64,000 bases of DNA from Prochlorococcus sp. AG-402-B19 (GCA_003279615.1 QCHM01000004.1:62001-126000), one strand, 5' to 3'; numbered from the stretch's first letter, positions 38,509 to 49,635 are shown. Program-made: numbers and translations. Notes: generated from the letters alone by a model not told the origin.

Positions 38509-40218
38509 TTAAAAGTCCTCTTCTTTATTAGTAATTACCAGTAATTGTTTTTTTGCACGAGTTATTGCTGTGTAAAGCATTCTTTTTTCATAATCATCAG
38601 AAAAACTTTTTTTGAGAGTTTTCTCTTCTGAAACTTTTGAGGTGCTTGGCCAAAGTAAAAGGACTTGATCAGCTTCACTTCCCTGTGCTTTATGAATTGT
38701 CATTGCATATGCCGCATCAAATATATTTAACCTTGATGGGTTTATTAATCGTGTTACTAGTCTTTGTTCCTCAGAAAAAACATTAAATAAAAAGCGTCTT
38801 TTCTCACCGTTTCCAATAATTATCCCAACGTCTCCATTGGCTAAGCCTATTTCTGGTTGATTACTTTTTGCCATGATTGGTGTTCCCTCCCCCCACTTGT
38901 GTACTTCCTCCTCAAATCTCTTTCCTAAAATGAACTCGTGGATTTTTTTTACACCCCAGGGACCATATCTTTGCGGACAAAGTATAAGAAGATTATCTAT
39001 GAATTTAAAGAGTTTTAGTATCTCAACTGATTGTTCTACCTCAATCATGCTTGATTGCCAGGCTTCATTTGGAATATGATTAATACAATTTTCTGTTAAC
39101 TTTTTAAGCTTCTTTCTATAGTTGAAAAGAGTCCTTACTACGGGATCTGGAATACTTTTTAGGGATGAAAGGTACTGAGTTGTATTTGATGAATCTTCTT
39201 TCATTGAAAGCAGGTGCCAAAAGGCATCAACCCCCTCATCTTTTAGAGTATTTCTTAATAAAGCGATATCTCCTTTGTTTCGGTATGACTTTGTAAGTTT
39301 GACTGAGTTTGATTGAAGGTTTGTTTTCGTTTCTTTCTCTTGTAAAATTTGCCATATACCACCACTTCCTATTGGTAACAATTGGTCAGGATCACCTACT
39401 AAGATTATTTGACATGATTTTGTTAATGCATCGAGCAGTCCATTAATGGTTGACAAGTCAACCATTGACATCTCATCTATGACTATTAGATCTAATTTTA
39501 ATAGACGTTGAGAGTTTCTTCTGAAGCCATTTGCTCCTGCTTCTAACCATTTATGTAATGTTTTAGAAGGAATATTAGAAAGTTTATCCTTTATAGGATC
39601 TTCAAAATCAACAATACCCGCCTGAATAGTATCTTTTAGTTTTTTCGCGGCTTTCCCTGTTGGAGCAGCCATTGCAATATTAAGAGTTGGATTCCTTGTT
39701 AGTGCTTGTAAAAGCATTTGAAGGATGGTACTAGTTTTACCTGTGCCGGGGCCACCACTTAATAAGATGATTTGTTGACTTTTAACTAGATTAACAGCTT
39801 CTATTTGTTGAATATTTAAATGCTCTAGACTTCTAGAATTAATTCGACCAGCTAATTGTTTAGATAAGTGATTAATAGGTTGATTCCTTAATAGTATTTT
39901 TTGAATGGTCTCTACTATCTCATTATGTGTACGCCGCCAACTAATCAAATCTCCATTTAAAACTATTGGGGAGTTATCTCCTTTAGTCCAGCCACTCTCT
40001 AATAATGCTTTCATATGATAGCTTGGCCAATCTTTATATTTAAGTTCAAGATTTTTAGGGATTTTTTTCATGTCTATGTAAACATCGCCTCTTGATAGTC
40101 CATCCATTAATACATTTACAACATCTATTAAAGCTTCATTAATCTCTATAGGTGGGAAATAGCGAATTAGAGTAGCTAATAATGATTTATTTAAATCAGT
40201 TGAAAAAATTTCTTTCAA
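38509..40218 (-). CDS. recD: Exodeoxyribonuclease V alpha subunit RecD
   Basis: RecD is the 5'-3' helicase motor of RecBCD. The 569 residues contain Walker A LLSGGPGTGKTSTIL, motif II LIVIDEMSMVDL, motif V MTIHKAQGSEADQV and motif VI YTAITRAKKQLLVI. The start is a TTG whose last two bases lie in the recB stop (TTGA overlap) and which has GGAG about seven bases upstream, so it is translationally coupled to recB. Confidence 0.95.
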   Translation of the reverse strand: MKEIFSTDLNKSLLATLIRYFPPIEINEALIDVVNVLMDGLSRGDVYIDMKKIPKNLELKYKDWPSYHMKALLESGWTKGDNSPIVLNGDLISWRRTHNEIVETIQKILLRNQPINHLSKQLAGRINSRSLEHLNIQQIEAVNLVKSQQIILLSGGPGTGKTSTILQMLLQALTRNPTLNIAMAAPTGKAAKKLKDTIQAGIVDFEDPIKDKLSNIPSKTLHKWLEAGANGFRRNSQRLLKLDLIVIDEMSMVDLSTINGLLDALTKSCQIILVGDPDQLLPIGSGGIWQILQEKETKTNLQSNSVKLTKSYRNKGDIALLRNTLKDEGVDAFWHLLSMKEDSSNTTQYLSSLKSIPDPVVRTLFNYRKKLKKLTENCINHIPNEAWQSSMIEVEQSVEILKLFKFIDNLLILCPQRYGPWGVKKIHEFILGKRFEEEVHKWGEGTPIMAKSNQPEIGLANGDVGIIIGNGEKRRFLFNVFSEEQRLVTRLINPSRLNIFDAAYAMTIHKAQGSEADQVLLLWPSTSKVSEEKTLKKSFSDDYEKRMLYTAITRAKKQLLVITNKEEDF

Positions 40219-43200
40219 GGGTTATCTCCTCTATGTTGTCTTTTAATCAATAAATCTAATTTTCTTATTCTTTCAATAGGAGCAGCTTCGACAATTAAGC
40301 CTGGAGTCCATTTCAGAAAACTCTTTTCTTCTAACTCTTCTTTATCTGGAACCCCTCTCAAAAATACGTAAATGTAACCTCCGAGATGTTTTTGAGGTGA
40401 ATAATCGGGGAGCCTCCAATTTAAAAATCTATGTAAAGCAAGTAAATATATGTGGGCTTGTAGTGGATAGTGATGATGGTACATTTCTTCATCCATTTTG
40501 GAAATTGAATAATTTGAGGGACCACAAGAAGAACTATGCTCTTTTGATAGGGGACTTCCTATCCAGTTACTTTTCCAATCTAAAACCCACCATTTAGCAA
40601 TTTCATGATTTGGGTTGTCTGCAAAAACTTGGTCTATGGATCCGGTTAGGAAACCGCTGCTATTGATATTTAGATCTTTCAGTTTATTTATATAGTCTGA
40701 GCCATATTTATTTTGAACATCTTCTCTAAATATTGATGATAATTCGAGAGTATTAATTGGATTAGCTTCATGACAAATTGGAATATCAAATTTTAATTCT
40801 TTGATAGAGCTTTTAGCATTTAAATTTTTCATTTTAAATTTACCTAAAGGACCTCCTAAAGGGATATTTGCAATTCTCTTTAATAAAATATTAATTGGTT
40901 CAATAAATGAATTACTTATATTAACCATATTTAATTCTTCTTCTATTATAGTTGAAACTTTTAGTTGATTTTCAATATCATTGAAATCTATTTTTTCAAG
41001 TATTTTATGAAGACAAGTCCCTGCTATAGGCCCTCTTGGGAAATTACCAATAGGACTTTCTTTAGACCATATCTGATCTTCTAATCTGTTAATACTTTGA
41101 CCTTCCTCTACAAGTACTTGATCAACTTCTTGGAAAGATATATCCTCAATTTCATCCTTAAATGAATGATCTTCATTTAACTCGTCTGATAAGTCTTTTA
41201 GAATTAATTCGTCATTTTTTTGTGTTATCCATTTTGAAAAACTATACCTTCCCCAACTATTCTCAAATTGATGGGTAGGAATTGCTCCAAGCGATAATTT
41301 GACTTCACTTTTAGGTTGTGTCCATGTCTTATTTGTTTCAATTGTTTTTATATCTTGAATATCAACTTTTAGTTCTCTTTTCGTGAATAAATTTTCCATC
41401 ATTTCCTTTGTGTGGTCTTCTATCTTTAGATTTATTGATTCAGAGCCAAATAAAAATCCTGAAAGAGGGTTCCCTTCTTGACCAGCAGCATTTGTCCACA
41501 GGACTATTAATTGTTTTTTAGCTCTTGTAAAAGCAACGTAAGCTAACCGCTCTGCTTCATTTAAGGATTCTTTTTTAATAAAATCTTGGTATGAACTATA
41601 TTTTTTATGCCATTTATACTTTTTAGAAATCAATAGATTTTGATTATCTTTCCATAAATGACTTTTTCTTTCTGGTGGCTTTTGCCACAAGTATGGACAA
41701 ATCACTATTTTAAATTGAAGTCCTTTACTCTTGTGAATTGTAATTATATTTACGGAGCGATTACTAATGGCACTGTTAGGTTGATATTCTTCAGGTATTT
41801 GCTCAATGGACTGGAACCTTTGACTACTAAGCCATTGCGATGCTCTTAAGGCATTAAATTTCTGCCGATGGATCTGTTCATCTACTAATTGAGAGCTTTG
41901 GTAAAGATCACCTAATAAAGTTCCTCTATTAGAAAGATCAGCTATTGATTTCCCTTCTAGAAAGTTAGACAAGCAGCCTAATAATCCAATCTTTGGAAAT
42001 AATTTTGAAAGTTCATAGAACTTCGAAGATAATGTATCAAAATCGCCATCAAGTTTTGATTTAATAAGCCTTTCCTTTTTCCATTGCATTAGCTCAGAGC
42101 AAGCTAGTAGAGCAAGTTTTTGTTGATTATGTGGACTGACGATACAGTTAATGAAAATCTGTAGGATTTGAGCACCCTCTCTAGTAAATATATTTTCATT
42201 ACTTAAGAGTTGCGAAGGAATTTTTATTTTTGATAAATAGCTATGGATGTTTTTAGCTTGATCGTGTCTATTGACTAATATACAAATATCTGAGGGGTTT
42301 AAATCTTTGGGATTATTGCTTAAAAGCTCTAACAAATAAGATCCAATAACTTTTGGAATCTTATCCTCTATTTTGCTTTTTGAATCTAATTTTATTCTTT
42401 GAGCTTTTCCTTTTTGATTATTATTTATTAGATTTATTATCTTAAAAGGTTCTTTTATTCCATTTAGTTCTAGTAGATCTTCTTGCGAACATGGATTAAG
42501 TTCTTGAGTTGATAGATTTGATCTTATTAAACCATCAAGAAATAATTTATTGAGTGTTAAAATTAGAGGTTTTGTACTTCTATAATTAGCATTCATTAAA
42601 TGAATTTGATCACAAGCTTCTCTTGCTTTCATATATGTATTTAAGCTTCCACCTCTGAAACTATAGATTGCTTGCTTTGGATCTCCAATCATTAGTAATA
42701 GATGTGATGAACGGTTGCCAAAGGCTTTTTTTAGTAATCTTAACTGGACTGGGTCAGTATCTTGGAATTCATCGATTAAGGCTACTTTATATCTTTGCTC
42801 TAGATTTCTATAGATATTATTTGGATTAACTTTATCTTTAATTTCATTACTATTTAGGTTTTTGGGATCTAATAATTTAAGTAGATCAGAATAATTTATC
42901 AAACCCTTTTTAGATTTTCTTTTTTCAAGCTCTCTTTTAGTCCATAACAAAGCATGCTCCCAAACGAATTCACTGGGACTATCATATAAATCTCCTATAA
43001 TATCAAGAATTTGCTCCATTTCTTGTGAACATGAATCAATTTTATACTTCATATCTAGTTGGTAAATATTTTTTGGATGAAAATATTTATTTATAAGGTC
43101 TTGATTTTGAATATCTTCGTATGATGGTCGTTTTTTCTTTTTATATTCTTCAATCCAGTTACTTAAAAGCTCATAACGATTTTTTCTGGGCTTGGATGAG

Positions 43201-44012
43201 TATGGCTTTGTATCTTTAATACCCTGAGATCTTAGATCCTTGGCAATCTCTATGAAGCTATCTTCAAGCTCCTGGCCCTTCTCTTCCCATGCAGTAGTAA
43301 ATTTTATCCATAATGATTCAATATAGTTGTTTAATTGATTTGAAAGACTTTCTTCTATTTTTAAGTCATTAAAAGTTTTTTTAAAACTATTATTTGGATC
43401 ATTATCCAATGAACTAAGAACTTCAATCAAATTCTTACGATTAAAATTACTTTTAAATAAACCTTTTAATTCTGAAATTTCTATTTCTAATATCTCTTTT
43501 TTCCAATATTCTTCAACAATTTCATTTATTAGTGATTTTGAATCTTTTTCGATGGTTGGGTTTAAATTATTTCCATTCTCAATAGCTTCTCTAAGAAGTG
43601 TTTTACTGCAAAAACCATGAATTGTTGTAATATCTGCATTGTCAATTCTCTCTAATGCTTCTAAGAGTAGTGATGCTATATATAAAGCTCTTTCTTTAGA
43701 TGTTATATTTAATTCGACCCATTCATTTAGTACATTATCAATCTGATATGGCTTTACGTTTGTATTTATCGATTCAATTATTTTTAATGCAAGAATTAAT
43801 CTTTCAATAATTCTTGCTTTTATTTCTGATGCTGTTGCTTCTGTAAAGCTAACAACTAGTATTTCATTTATTGAATATTCTTTTTCAGTTAATAACCTTA
43901 AGACAAGATGAGAAAGAGAAAATGTTTTCCCTGTTCCAGCACTTGCTTCTATTAGACGCATTCCATTCGATAAAGGATATTTATTCGCTTGAAATAATTC
44001 TATATTAGTCAT
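40215..44012 (-). CDS. recB: Exodeoxyribonuclease V beta subunit RecB
   Basis: RecB is the 3'-5' helicase and the nuclease of RecBCD. The 1265 residues show Walker A IEASAGTGKTFSLSHL, motif II ALIDEFQDTDPVQL, QAIYSFRGG, TIHKSKGLQF and YVAFTRAKKQL. The C-terminal nuclease domain is intact, with GSIDQVFAD and the metal-binding WVLDWKSNW. It is somewhat longer than E. coli RecB (about 1180). The ATG start is clear. Confidence 0.96.
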   Translation of the reverse strand: MTNIELFQANKYPLSNGMRLIEASAGTGKTFSLSHLVLRLLTEKEYSINEILVVSFTEATASEIKARIIERLILALKIIESINTNVKPYQIDNVLNEWVELNITSKERALYIASLLLEALERIDNADITTIHGFCSKTLLREAIENGNNLNPTIEKDSKSLINEIVEEYWKKEILEIEISELKGLFKSNFNRKNLIEVLSSLDNDPNNSFKKTFNDLKIEESLSNQLNNYIESLWIKFTTAWEEKGQELEDSFIEIAKDLRSQGIKDTKPYSSKPRKNRYELLSNWIEEYKKKKRPSYEDIQNQDLINKYFHPKNIYQLDMKYKIDSCSQEMEQILDIIGDLYDSPSEFVWEHALLWTKRELEKRKSKKGLINYSDLLKLLDPKNLNSNEIKDKVNPNNIYRNLEQRYKVALIDEFQDTDPVQLRLLKKAFGNRSSHLLLMIGDPKQAIYSFRGGSLNTYMKAREACDQIHLMNANYRSTKPLILTLNKLFLDGLIRSNLSTQELNPCSQEDLLELNGIKEPFKIINLINNNQKGKAQRIKLDSKSKIEDKIPKVIGSYLLELLSNNPKDLNPSDICILVNRHDQAKNIHSYLSKIKIPSQLLSNENIFTREGAQILQIFINCIVSPHNQQKLALLACSELMQWKKERLIKSKLDGDFDTLSSKFYELSKLFPKIGLLGCLSNFLEGKSIADLSNRGTLLGDLYQSSQLVDEQIHRQKFNALRASQWLSSQRFQSIEQIPEEYQPNSAISNRSVNIITIHKSKGLQFKIVICPYLWQKPPERKSHLWKDNQNLLISKKYKWHKKYSSYQDFIKKESLNEAERLAYVAFTRAKKQLIVLWTNAAGQEGNPLSGFLFGSESINLKIEDHTKEMMENLFTKRELKVDIQDIKTIETNKTWTQPKSEVKLSLGAIPTHQFENSWGRYSFSKWITQKNDELILKDLSDELNEDHSFKDEIEDISFQEVDQVLVEEGQSINRLEDQIWSKESPIGNFPRGPIAGTCLHKILEKIDFNDIENQLKVSTIIEEELNMVNISNSFIEPINILLKRIANIPLGGPLGKFKMKNLNAKSSIKELKFDIPICHEANPINTLELSSIFREDVQNKYGSDYINKLKDLNINSSGFLTGSIDQVFADNPNHEIAKWWVLDWKSNWIGSPLSKEHSSSCGPSNYSISKMDEEMYHHHYPLQAHIYLLALHRFLNWRLPDYSPQKHLGGYIYVFLRGVPDKEELEEKSFLKWTPGLIVEAAPIERIRKLDLLIKRQHRGDNP

Positions 44013-44107
44013 ATTTATTTCATATATATAATTATAAAATAAGAACTAATCCTTTCGCTTTCTATTATTCCTTGATATTTATGTTTTAAATTTCTTATAA
44101 TTAACAT

Positions 44108-44665
44108 TTAGGATCTCCAGTCTAAATATTTTATTTTTTTTATAATAGCTGGTACTTCTTTTATATATTTTTTGTATTCAGGAAACTTAATTTTCAACCT
44201 TTCTTCTTCCTTTAAGGCTTTTATTTTTAAAATGTAAGCTAATGATATTAGTAGAGATAGATGTATTATGCTTAATGAAAAAATACATATTCCTAAAGAA
44301 ATATATAATAATCCCTTATACAAGGGATGCCTAACATTTTGATATGAATTATTTTTTATCAGACTTGATTGATTCATTGGATAAGGGAGCGGTGTTAGAT
44401 TTTCTCCTAAATCTATAAATGCTTTAATGACAATGAATAGACCTAGAATTGAAATTGCTAATCCAAGAATTATACAAAAAGCATTTATTGAAAATGGTAT
44501 TTGCTTTATTTCTGGGTAGGGAGGTATTAAATGAAGGAGAATTAAAACTATTTGAGAAAATAAATACCACTCTCCTTTTGAATTATTAAACAGACCCTGC
44601 TTACTAAATCCCCATTTTGATAAGAGAGTTATAATATTCTTATAGAGATTGCTGTTAAGCTTCAT
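44108..44665 (-). CDS. Isoprenylcysteine carboxyl methyltransferase-family membrane protein
   Basis: The 185-residue protein has four or five hydrophobic segments and the ICMT/PEMT C-terminal signature: NVRHPLYKGLLYISLG followed by EEERLKIKFPEYKKY. Bacterial members methylate small molecules or lipids with SAM; the substrate here is unknown. It sits between recC and recB on the same strand, 12 bases after recC and 95 bases before recB, an unexpected place for a membrane methyltransferase. Confidence 0.8.
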   Translation of the reverse strand: MKLNSNLYKNIITLLSKWGFSKQGLFNNSKGEWYLFSQIVLILLHLIPPYPEIKQIPFSINAFCIILGLAISILGLFIVIKAFIDLGENLTPLPYPMNQSSLIKNNSYQNVRHPLYKGLLYISLGICIFSLSIIHLSLLISLAYILKIKALKEEERLKIKFPEYKKYIKEVPAIIKKIKYLDWRS

Positions 44666-44677
44666 TTTAGTTATTAG

Positions 44678-47600
44678 TTAGTTCGTGTTTTTTAGGATTG
44701 GTTCATAGAGGCTCATCAATACATCATTAAATGATTCAAAATCTAAAAAAGTAGAGGCTTTGCATTTTTTGCCAAAACAAAGTTCCATTGCTAGCGTCTC
44801 TCTTTCTCCTTGCATATATAAATCACCTTCCCATTTCTTTTGAAATAAATCTTGCTCATTCTTATTATTGCCTTTTGTAGCAAGGGCATAATCAAGCCCA
44901 CTTTCTGGTGGTATGGGCCAACAATTATTTCTTCCTGCGGTTGCTAATTGATGTATCTTCTTTAAAATTTTTGTCGCTTCTTTGGTATTGATTGGTAAAA
45001 TCTCCTTGCTTACTTTGAATTGAATTTTTTTCTTATAATCTGTTTTTTTAGAAATTATCAGTGTTTTAAAGTTAAATGAACTATTTGCAGATAAATATAA
45101 ATGATTTAGCCATGCATTCATAAGAGTCTTATATTTTAAACTCCCAACTTCAATCTGTATTAAATTCTTCCCTCCAAAGTAAAATTCACCCTCTAAATCT
45201 TGCATCTCTATACTCCTTTTCGTGATTTGACCTGTAGCGTATATTGCGGATACTAAATTATTCCATCGCTCTTGAAGTAGTTCCTTCTCTAGTAATCCAG
45301 AGCCTTTTGGAGGAAAAACACCTTTGCCAGAATAGTTCTCTTCCCAGTAGTTTGAGTTATTTTTTATATCCTTAATATTTAAGAGATCACTACTTTCCAG
45401 TCGATGTTTAAGAATTTTATATCTGTCTAATTCTGAAAGCTCGAGAGAATCATTGTCTTCAATAAGATTGACAAATTCTCTTGATTGGATTTCGTGCTCT
45501 TTTAACCATGTCATTTGTGGATTGAGTAACCATTCTTTGGTTTTCTCGAAGGAATAAGATTTTAATTCGCTTACGTTTATTTCTTTCCACTTTAGCGGTA
45601 ATGCTAGTGAGATATTTTTAGTCGGGATTGATTTTTCAAGCCATTCTCTAGCGTCTAGATTCTTCCTATCACAACTCATGATTTGTGAGTTTTCGGTTTC
45701 TATAAAGTTGAAATGATCAAGAGGATTTGCTGGTGGCTCAATGAGAATCTCTTGAAAGGTATTGGCTCCTAATTTAATTTTTAAGTAATTCAGCCATTGT
45801 TGAATAGGGCTTGGAGGTTCAAGATCTTCTCCTGTCTTTTCATCTTTTGAATTCCAAGAAACCAAAAGGTTTTGACGAGTTGAGATTAAAGCTTCTAACA
45901 ATGAATAGCGGTCTTTATCATATTGGTTTGGATCTCCAAGCTCTCTTTTTCTTTCTAGGAGATTAAAACTTCTTCTCTTCTCTATTCTTGGAAAAGTTTT
46001 ACTTTCTAGTCCCATGATGATGATGATTTGATGAGGGATTGCTCTCATTGGTTCTAAGGCACTGATCGTAATTTTCCCTGTCCTATGACCAAATTTGCCA
46101 TTTGTAGAACTTAATGCTTTAGTGATAATGTCTTTGACTATTAGGCAATCAATCTCTAGTTCACAATTAGCTGTTATGAGCCCCCAATTATTAACAACAG
46201 TTAGTAGTTGTTGCTCTTCCCATGCCCATTCTCCACCATCTCCAAATAAATCCTTTACGAGCGATGTTATAAGTTTTATCCATTCTTTACATGAACGTTG
46301 ACTGCGAAACGTATCGATATAATTGCAAAGTTTTGAAAGGATACCCCAAGCTTTTATAAACTCTGTATTTGAAATATTCTCGGAATAAGGGGAGATATTG
46401 GTTATTCCATTAATTGGATTATCTGGTAAAACAAGACCAAGTAGAAACCTTTCTAGACACCAACATAGGCTATGAGTTTCTTCCCCAAATCTTTCTGAGG
46501 AATTAAGTCCCCAGGTAAAGCCAGCGGATTGAAGGCTGTTGATTATGTCACTCACGTCGTCAATACTTATATTCTGTTGCCTTAGTAATGCTGGATTAGT
46601 TAATAAGTTTTCAAAAATTGATGCGGTTAGACGAGATGCAGAAACCTCTAATAGGTTTAACACAAAATGTATTAAACCTACTTTATCTTCTTGACTTTTA
46701 TCTGTGATTACCCAGGGTAGCTGTGTAGTATTGTTATCTATATTATTAAACACTGAGGTAATTATTGGTGCATAGCTATCAACTTGTGGTGTCATTATTA
46801 AAATGTCTCTTGGTTGAATTTTCTTGTCATTGCTGAAGAGCTGTAATATATGGTCCCGTATTAATTCCACTTGTCGATACTTTCCTGGAGATTTAAGGAA
46901 AAGGAGTGATTTGTCAGATTTTTCTTTGGTTAAAATACTTTCACTTTTTGTGGATAACAACTCTTGTTGTAGTTGTTCTAATAAATTTGGTTTGTTCCCT
47001 TTATTATTGGCGATATCTGCTGTAAGAGAAAAAATATCTTCCTCATTTCTATCTCCCAATTGATATTCACCACTCCCTTCTAGTAACTGTTGATATTCAG
47101 CACCCATCCGTCCAAGGAAGGCTTCAAGTCTTGGAGACTCTAGTAACCATTGCCTTTCGGGAGGCGTATTCCATGTGTTTCTAAATTGCAGTCTTCTTGC
47201 TTCACATCTTTGCCAAAGATCATTGCAAGGGGAAATTATATAAATTTTTATATTTATTACTTTTGAAAATGCTTGAATTAAATCTATTTGCAGTGGTGCC
47301 AGACTACTAAGTCCGTAGACGTATAGATTTTTTGGATAATCTAGTTTAGGAATATCATCTTTCTTTAAACATTCAATAGCTTTTTCGGCCTGGATGCAGA
47401 ACGGATCTTTGTTTATCTTTTTATATAATAAATTAAATAATATTTCTTGCCAAAGGATATTTTTATTAACACTAATTTCTCTATAATTTTTCTTAGTTTT
47501 CTTGCTTAACCATTGCTTGATAATTTCAGGTCTATAAAGAATATAATCATCAAATGTCTCTGCAATATGATTCGCAAGATCCCATGAACTCAGATTGATT

Positions 47601-47971
47601 TGTGCATTTTCTTTATCGTTTATTTCTAGCCAGGAACGAATTACTTGAGCTTCTTCCTCTTTCATTAATTCTGGTAATAATTCTAAAATATTCCAAGCCA
47701 GATGATGTTTTTCCCATGGATCTTTTTCATTGGGATCAATACCAATAGATTTCTTTACTAGCCTTTTTAAATATGTACCAGGGTAAGGGTATTTAACTAA
47801 TGCATTGATATTATTAATAATTGATAGTTTTTCACTTAGCCATCTGCTTGATGGCCATGTACTTACAATAATGTTAACTTCTTCAGTTATTGCAGGAGGG
47901 TTTAATCGGAGTTCCTGTCCCAATATCTCTGCTAACCATTCGGCTTTATTACTTCGATAAATTGTTAACAA
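44678..47971 (-). CDS. recC: Exodeoxyribonuclease V gamma subunit RecC
   Basis: RecC is the third subunit of RecBCD and reads the Chi sequence. The 1097-residue length and the N terminus (LTIYRSNKAEWLAEIL) match the family. Conserved family segments include SPCNDLWQRCE, FRNTWNTPPERQW and MTPQVDSYAPII, and MRAIPHQIIIIMGL. The start is TTG at 47971. With recB and recD downstream this is a complete RecBCD set. Confidence 0.95.
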   Translation of the reverse strand: MLTIYRSNKAEWLAEILGQELRLNPPAITEEVNIIVSTWPSSRWLSEKLSIINNINALVKYPYPGTYLKRLVKKSIGIDPNEKDPWEKHHLAWNILELLPELMKEEEAQVIRSWLEINDKENAQINLSSWDLANHIAETFDDYILYRPEIIKQWLSKKTKKNYREISVNKNILWQEILFNLLYKKINKDPFCIQAEKAIECLKKDDIPKLDYPKNLYVYGLSSLAPLQIDLIQAFSKVINIKIYIISPCNDLWQRCEARRLQFRNTWNTPPERQWLLESPRLEAFLGRMGAEYQQLLEGSGEYQLGDRNEEDIFSLTADIANNKGNKPNLLEQLQQELLSTKSESILTKEKSDKSLLFLKSPGKYRQVELIRDHILQLFSNDKKIQPRDILIMTPQVDSYAPIITSVFNNIDNNTTQLPWVITDKSQEDKVGLIHFVLNLLEVSASRLTASIFENLLTNPALLRQQNISIDDVSDIINSLQSAGFTWGLNSSERFGEETHSLCWCLERFLLGLVLPDNPINGITNISPYSENISNTEFIKAWGILSKLCNYIDTFRSQRSCKEWIKLITSLVKDLFGDGGEWAWEEQQLLTVVNNWGLITANCELEIDCLIVKDIITKALSSTNGKFGHRTGKITISALEPMRAIPHQIIIIMGLESKTFPRIEKRRSFNLLERKRELGDPNQYDKDRYSLLEALISTRQNLLVSWNSKDEKTGEDLEPPSPIQQWLNYLKIKLGANTFQEILIEPPANPLDHFNFIETENSQIMSCDRKNLDAREWLEKSIPTKNISLALPLKWKEINVSELKSYSFEKTKEWLLNPQMTWLKEHEIQSREFVNLIEDNDSLELSELDRYKILKHRLESSDLLNIKDIKNNSNYWEENYSGKGVFPPKGSGLLEKELLQERWNNLVSAIYATGQITKRSIEMQDLEGEFYFGGKNLIQIEVGSLKYKTLMNAWLNHLYLSANSSFNFKTLIISKKTDYKKKIQFKVSKEILPINTKEATKILKKIHQLATAGRNNCWPIPPESGLDYALATKGNNKNEQDLFQKKWEGDLYMQGERETLAMELCFGKKCKASTFLDFESFNDVLMSLYEPILKNTN

Positions 47972-47998
47972 GATTCAAAATGCGATTTAAGGGTATTT

Positions 47999-48736
47999 TT
48001 AAATTAAGAATTTGTCTTTTCTTGGATTGATAATTAGGCTTTTCATTTCTTTTACTGCTTGAGATAGGCCTACTGAAAGGGCTCTAGAAATAATTGTATG
48101 GCCAATATTTAATTCTTCAATCCCTTCTATAGCTGCAATCGGTTCAACGTTTTGATAAGTTAATCCATGCCCTGCGTTTACTCTCAAGCCATAGGATTTT
48201 GCTTTGGCTGTGCTTTCTTTAAGAATGGATAATTCCAAGCCTCGTTCTTGGTTTTTGGTTTCTGCATATTTACCTGTGTGCAGTTCAATCCAAGCTGCCT
48301 TAACTTCAGCGCAATTTTCCAACTGCGCTTGGACTGGATCAACAAAAATACTCACTGGAATACCAGCATCTGATAGAACTTGAATTATTTCTTTTAATTT
48401 GTTTTTGTGCTTAATTACATCTAGTCCTCCTTCTGTGGTGATTTCTTCTCTTTTCTCTGGAACTAATGTAACCATATCTGGCCTCGTATTAAGAGCTATT
48501 GAAGTCATTTCCTCAGTAGCCGCCATTTCTAGATTTAGTCGAGAATGCACAGTCTCTTTTAGAAGATTTAGATCTCTATCTTGAATATGCCTTCTATCTT
48601 CTCTTAGGTGAACTGTAATGCCGTCAGCTCCGCCTAATTCCGCCAAAAGTGCCATTGTTACTGGATCAGGTTCAAATGTTTTACGGGCTTCTCGAACATT
48701 TGCTATGTGATCAATGTTTACGCCAAGGCTTGTCAT
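47999..48736 (-). CDS. pdxJ: Pyridoxine 5'-phosphate synthase
   Basis: PdxJ closes the pyridoxine ring in the DXP-dependent vitamin B6 pathway. The N terminus [18 protein letters not shown], the segment [14 protein letters not shown] and the C-terminal [13 protein letters not shown] are family signatures. At 245 residues it is normal. The ATG start is clear. It is 27 bases upstream of recC. Confidence 0.97.
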   Translation of the reverse strand: MTSLGVNIDHIANVREARKTFEPDPVTMALLAELGGADGITVHLREDRRHIQDRDLNLLKETVHSRLNLEMAATEEMTSIALNTRPDMVTLVPEKREEITTEGGLDVIKHKNKLKEIIQVLSDAGIPVSIFVDPVQAQLENCAEVKAAWIELHTGKYAETKNQERGLELSILKESTAKAKSYGLRVNAGHGLTYQNVEPIAAIEGIEELNIGHTIISRALSVGLSQAVKEMKSLIINPRKDKFLI

Positions 48737-48874
48737 AGGTATTTAAATTTACCCTGATTGTATTCATTAAAAGCAAATTAAGGTTTAGCCGCTGGAGTAA
48801 CTGCCCAGTCCGACCATTGATTATAAAGCTTTCGGAGTTAACTTCATTACATAGCTTTTTAGTGAGGGAGTTTT

Positions 48875-49555
48875 TTGCCCCTTCTCCAGCGAGAAAAAAA
48901 AATATGTCTTGGGGTTGATCCTTTCTGGAGTCGATTGGCTATGGTGGCGACTCAGGATCTTGTTTTAAATAATTTTTTTAGAAGAAGAATAATTATTGGC
49001 GTTGAAAATTTACCGTTCAAAGGCTCCGTTGTGCTTGCCCCTACTCACAGATCAAGATGGGATGCTTTGATGTTAACTATGGCTGCTGGAAGAAGAATCA
49101 CTAGCAGAGATTGTAGATTTATGGTCACTCTTTCAGAAATGAAAGGCATTCAAGGGTGGTTCTTAAATAGGTTGGGTTGTTTCCCAATAGATCAAGGAAG
49201 CCCATCTCTGACTACTCTTAGATATGCAGTGGATTTGTTGATATCTCGTCAGCAATTAGTTGTATTTCCAGAGGGTAAGATTAATCGGTTTGGCGAACCT
49301 GTAAAACTCAAAAAAGGATTGATTCGTCTGGCTCAACTAGCTTCAAATAGAGATATAGATATAAAAATTGTTCCAGTTGGATTGGCTTACAGTGAAGTTA
49401 TTCCGAAGCTCTGTGGAACTGCATCAATTTGTTTCTCTAAACCAATAACTATTTCCAAAAAATTTAAGCAATCTACAAATGATTTTAATATTGCACTCTC
49501 TAAAAGTATGCATTCTGCTGAACAATCAGCATTGTTAGCTGTTGGTCGAAGATAA
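48875..49555 (+). CDS. plsC: 1-acyl-sn-glycerol-3-phosphate acyltransferase (PlsC family)
   Basis: The protein acylates lysophosphatidate to phosphatidate in membrane lipid synthesis. The 226 residues hold the catalytic HRSRWD (HX4D) motif in APTHRSRWDALM and the substrate motif VVFPEGKINR. The start is TTG with GGGAG about six bases upstream, which supports it over an internal ATG. Cyanobacteria have several such enzymes, so the exact substrate is inferred. Confidence 0.88.
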   Translation: MPLLQREKKICLGVDPFWSRLAMVATQDLVLNNFFRRRIIIGVENLPFKGSVVLAPTHRSRWDALMLTMAAGRRITSRDCRFMVTLSEMKGIQGWFLNRLGCFPIDQGSPSLTTLRYAVDLLISRQQLVVFPEGKINRFGEPVKLKKGLIRLAQLASNRDIDIKIVPVGLAYSEVIPKLCGTASICFSKPITISKKFKQSTNDFNIALSKSMHSAEQSALLAVGRR

Positions 49556-49635
49556 TATGATTATGTTAGTTCTTTCTTTAGAAGTAACTTTGGAATTTGT
49601 TTCTCTTTAATTCATTCTTAATTACCTATTAGAAA

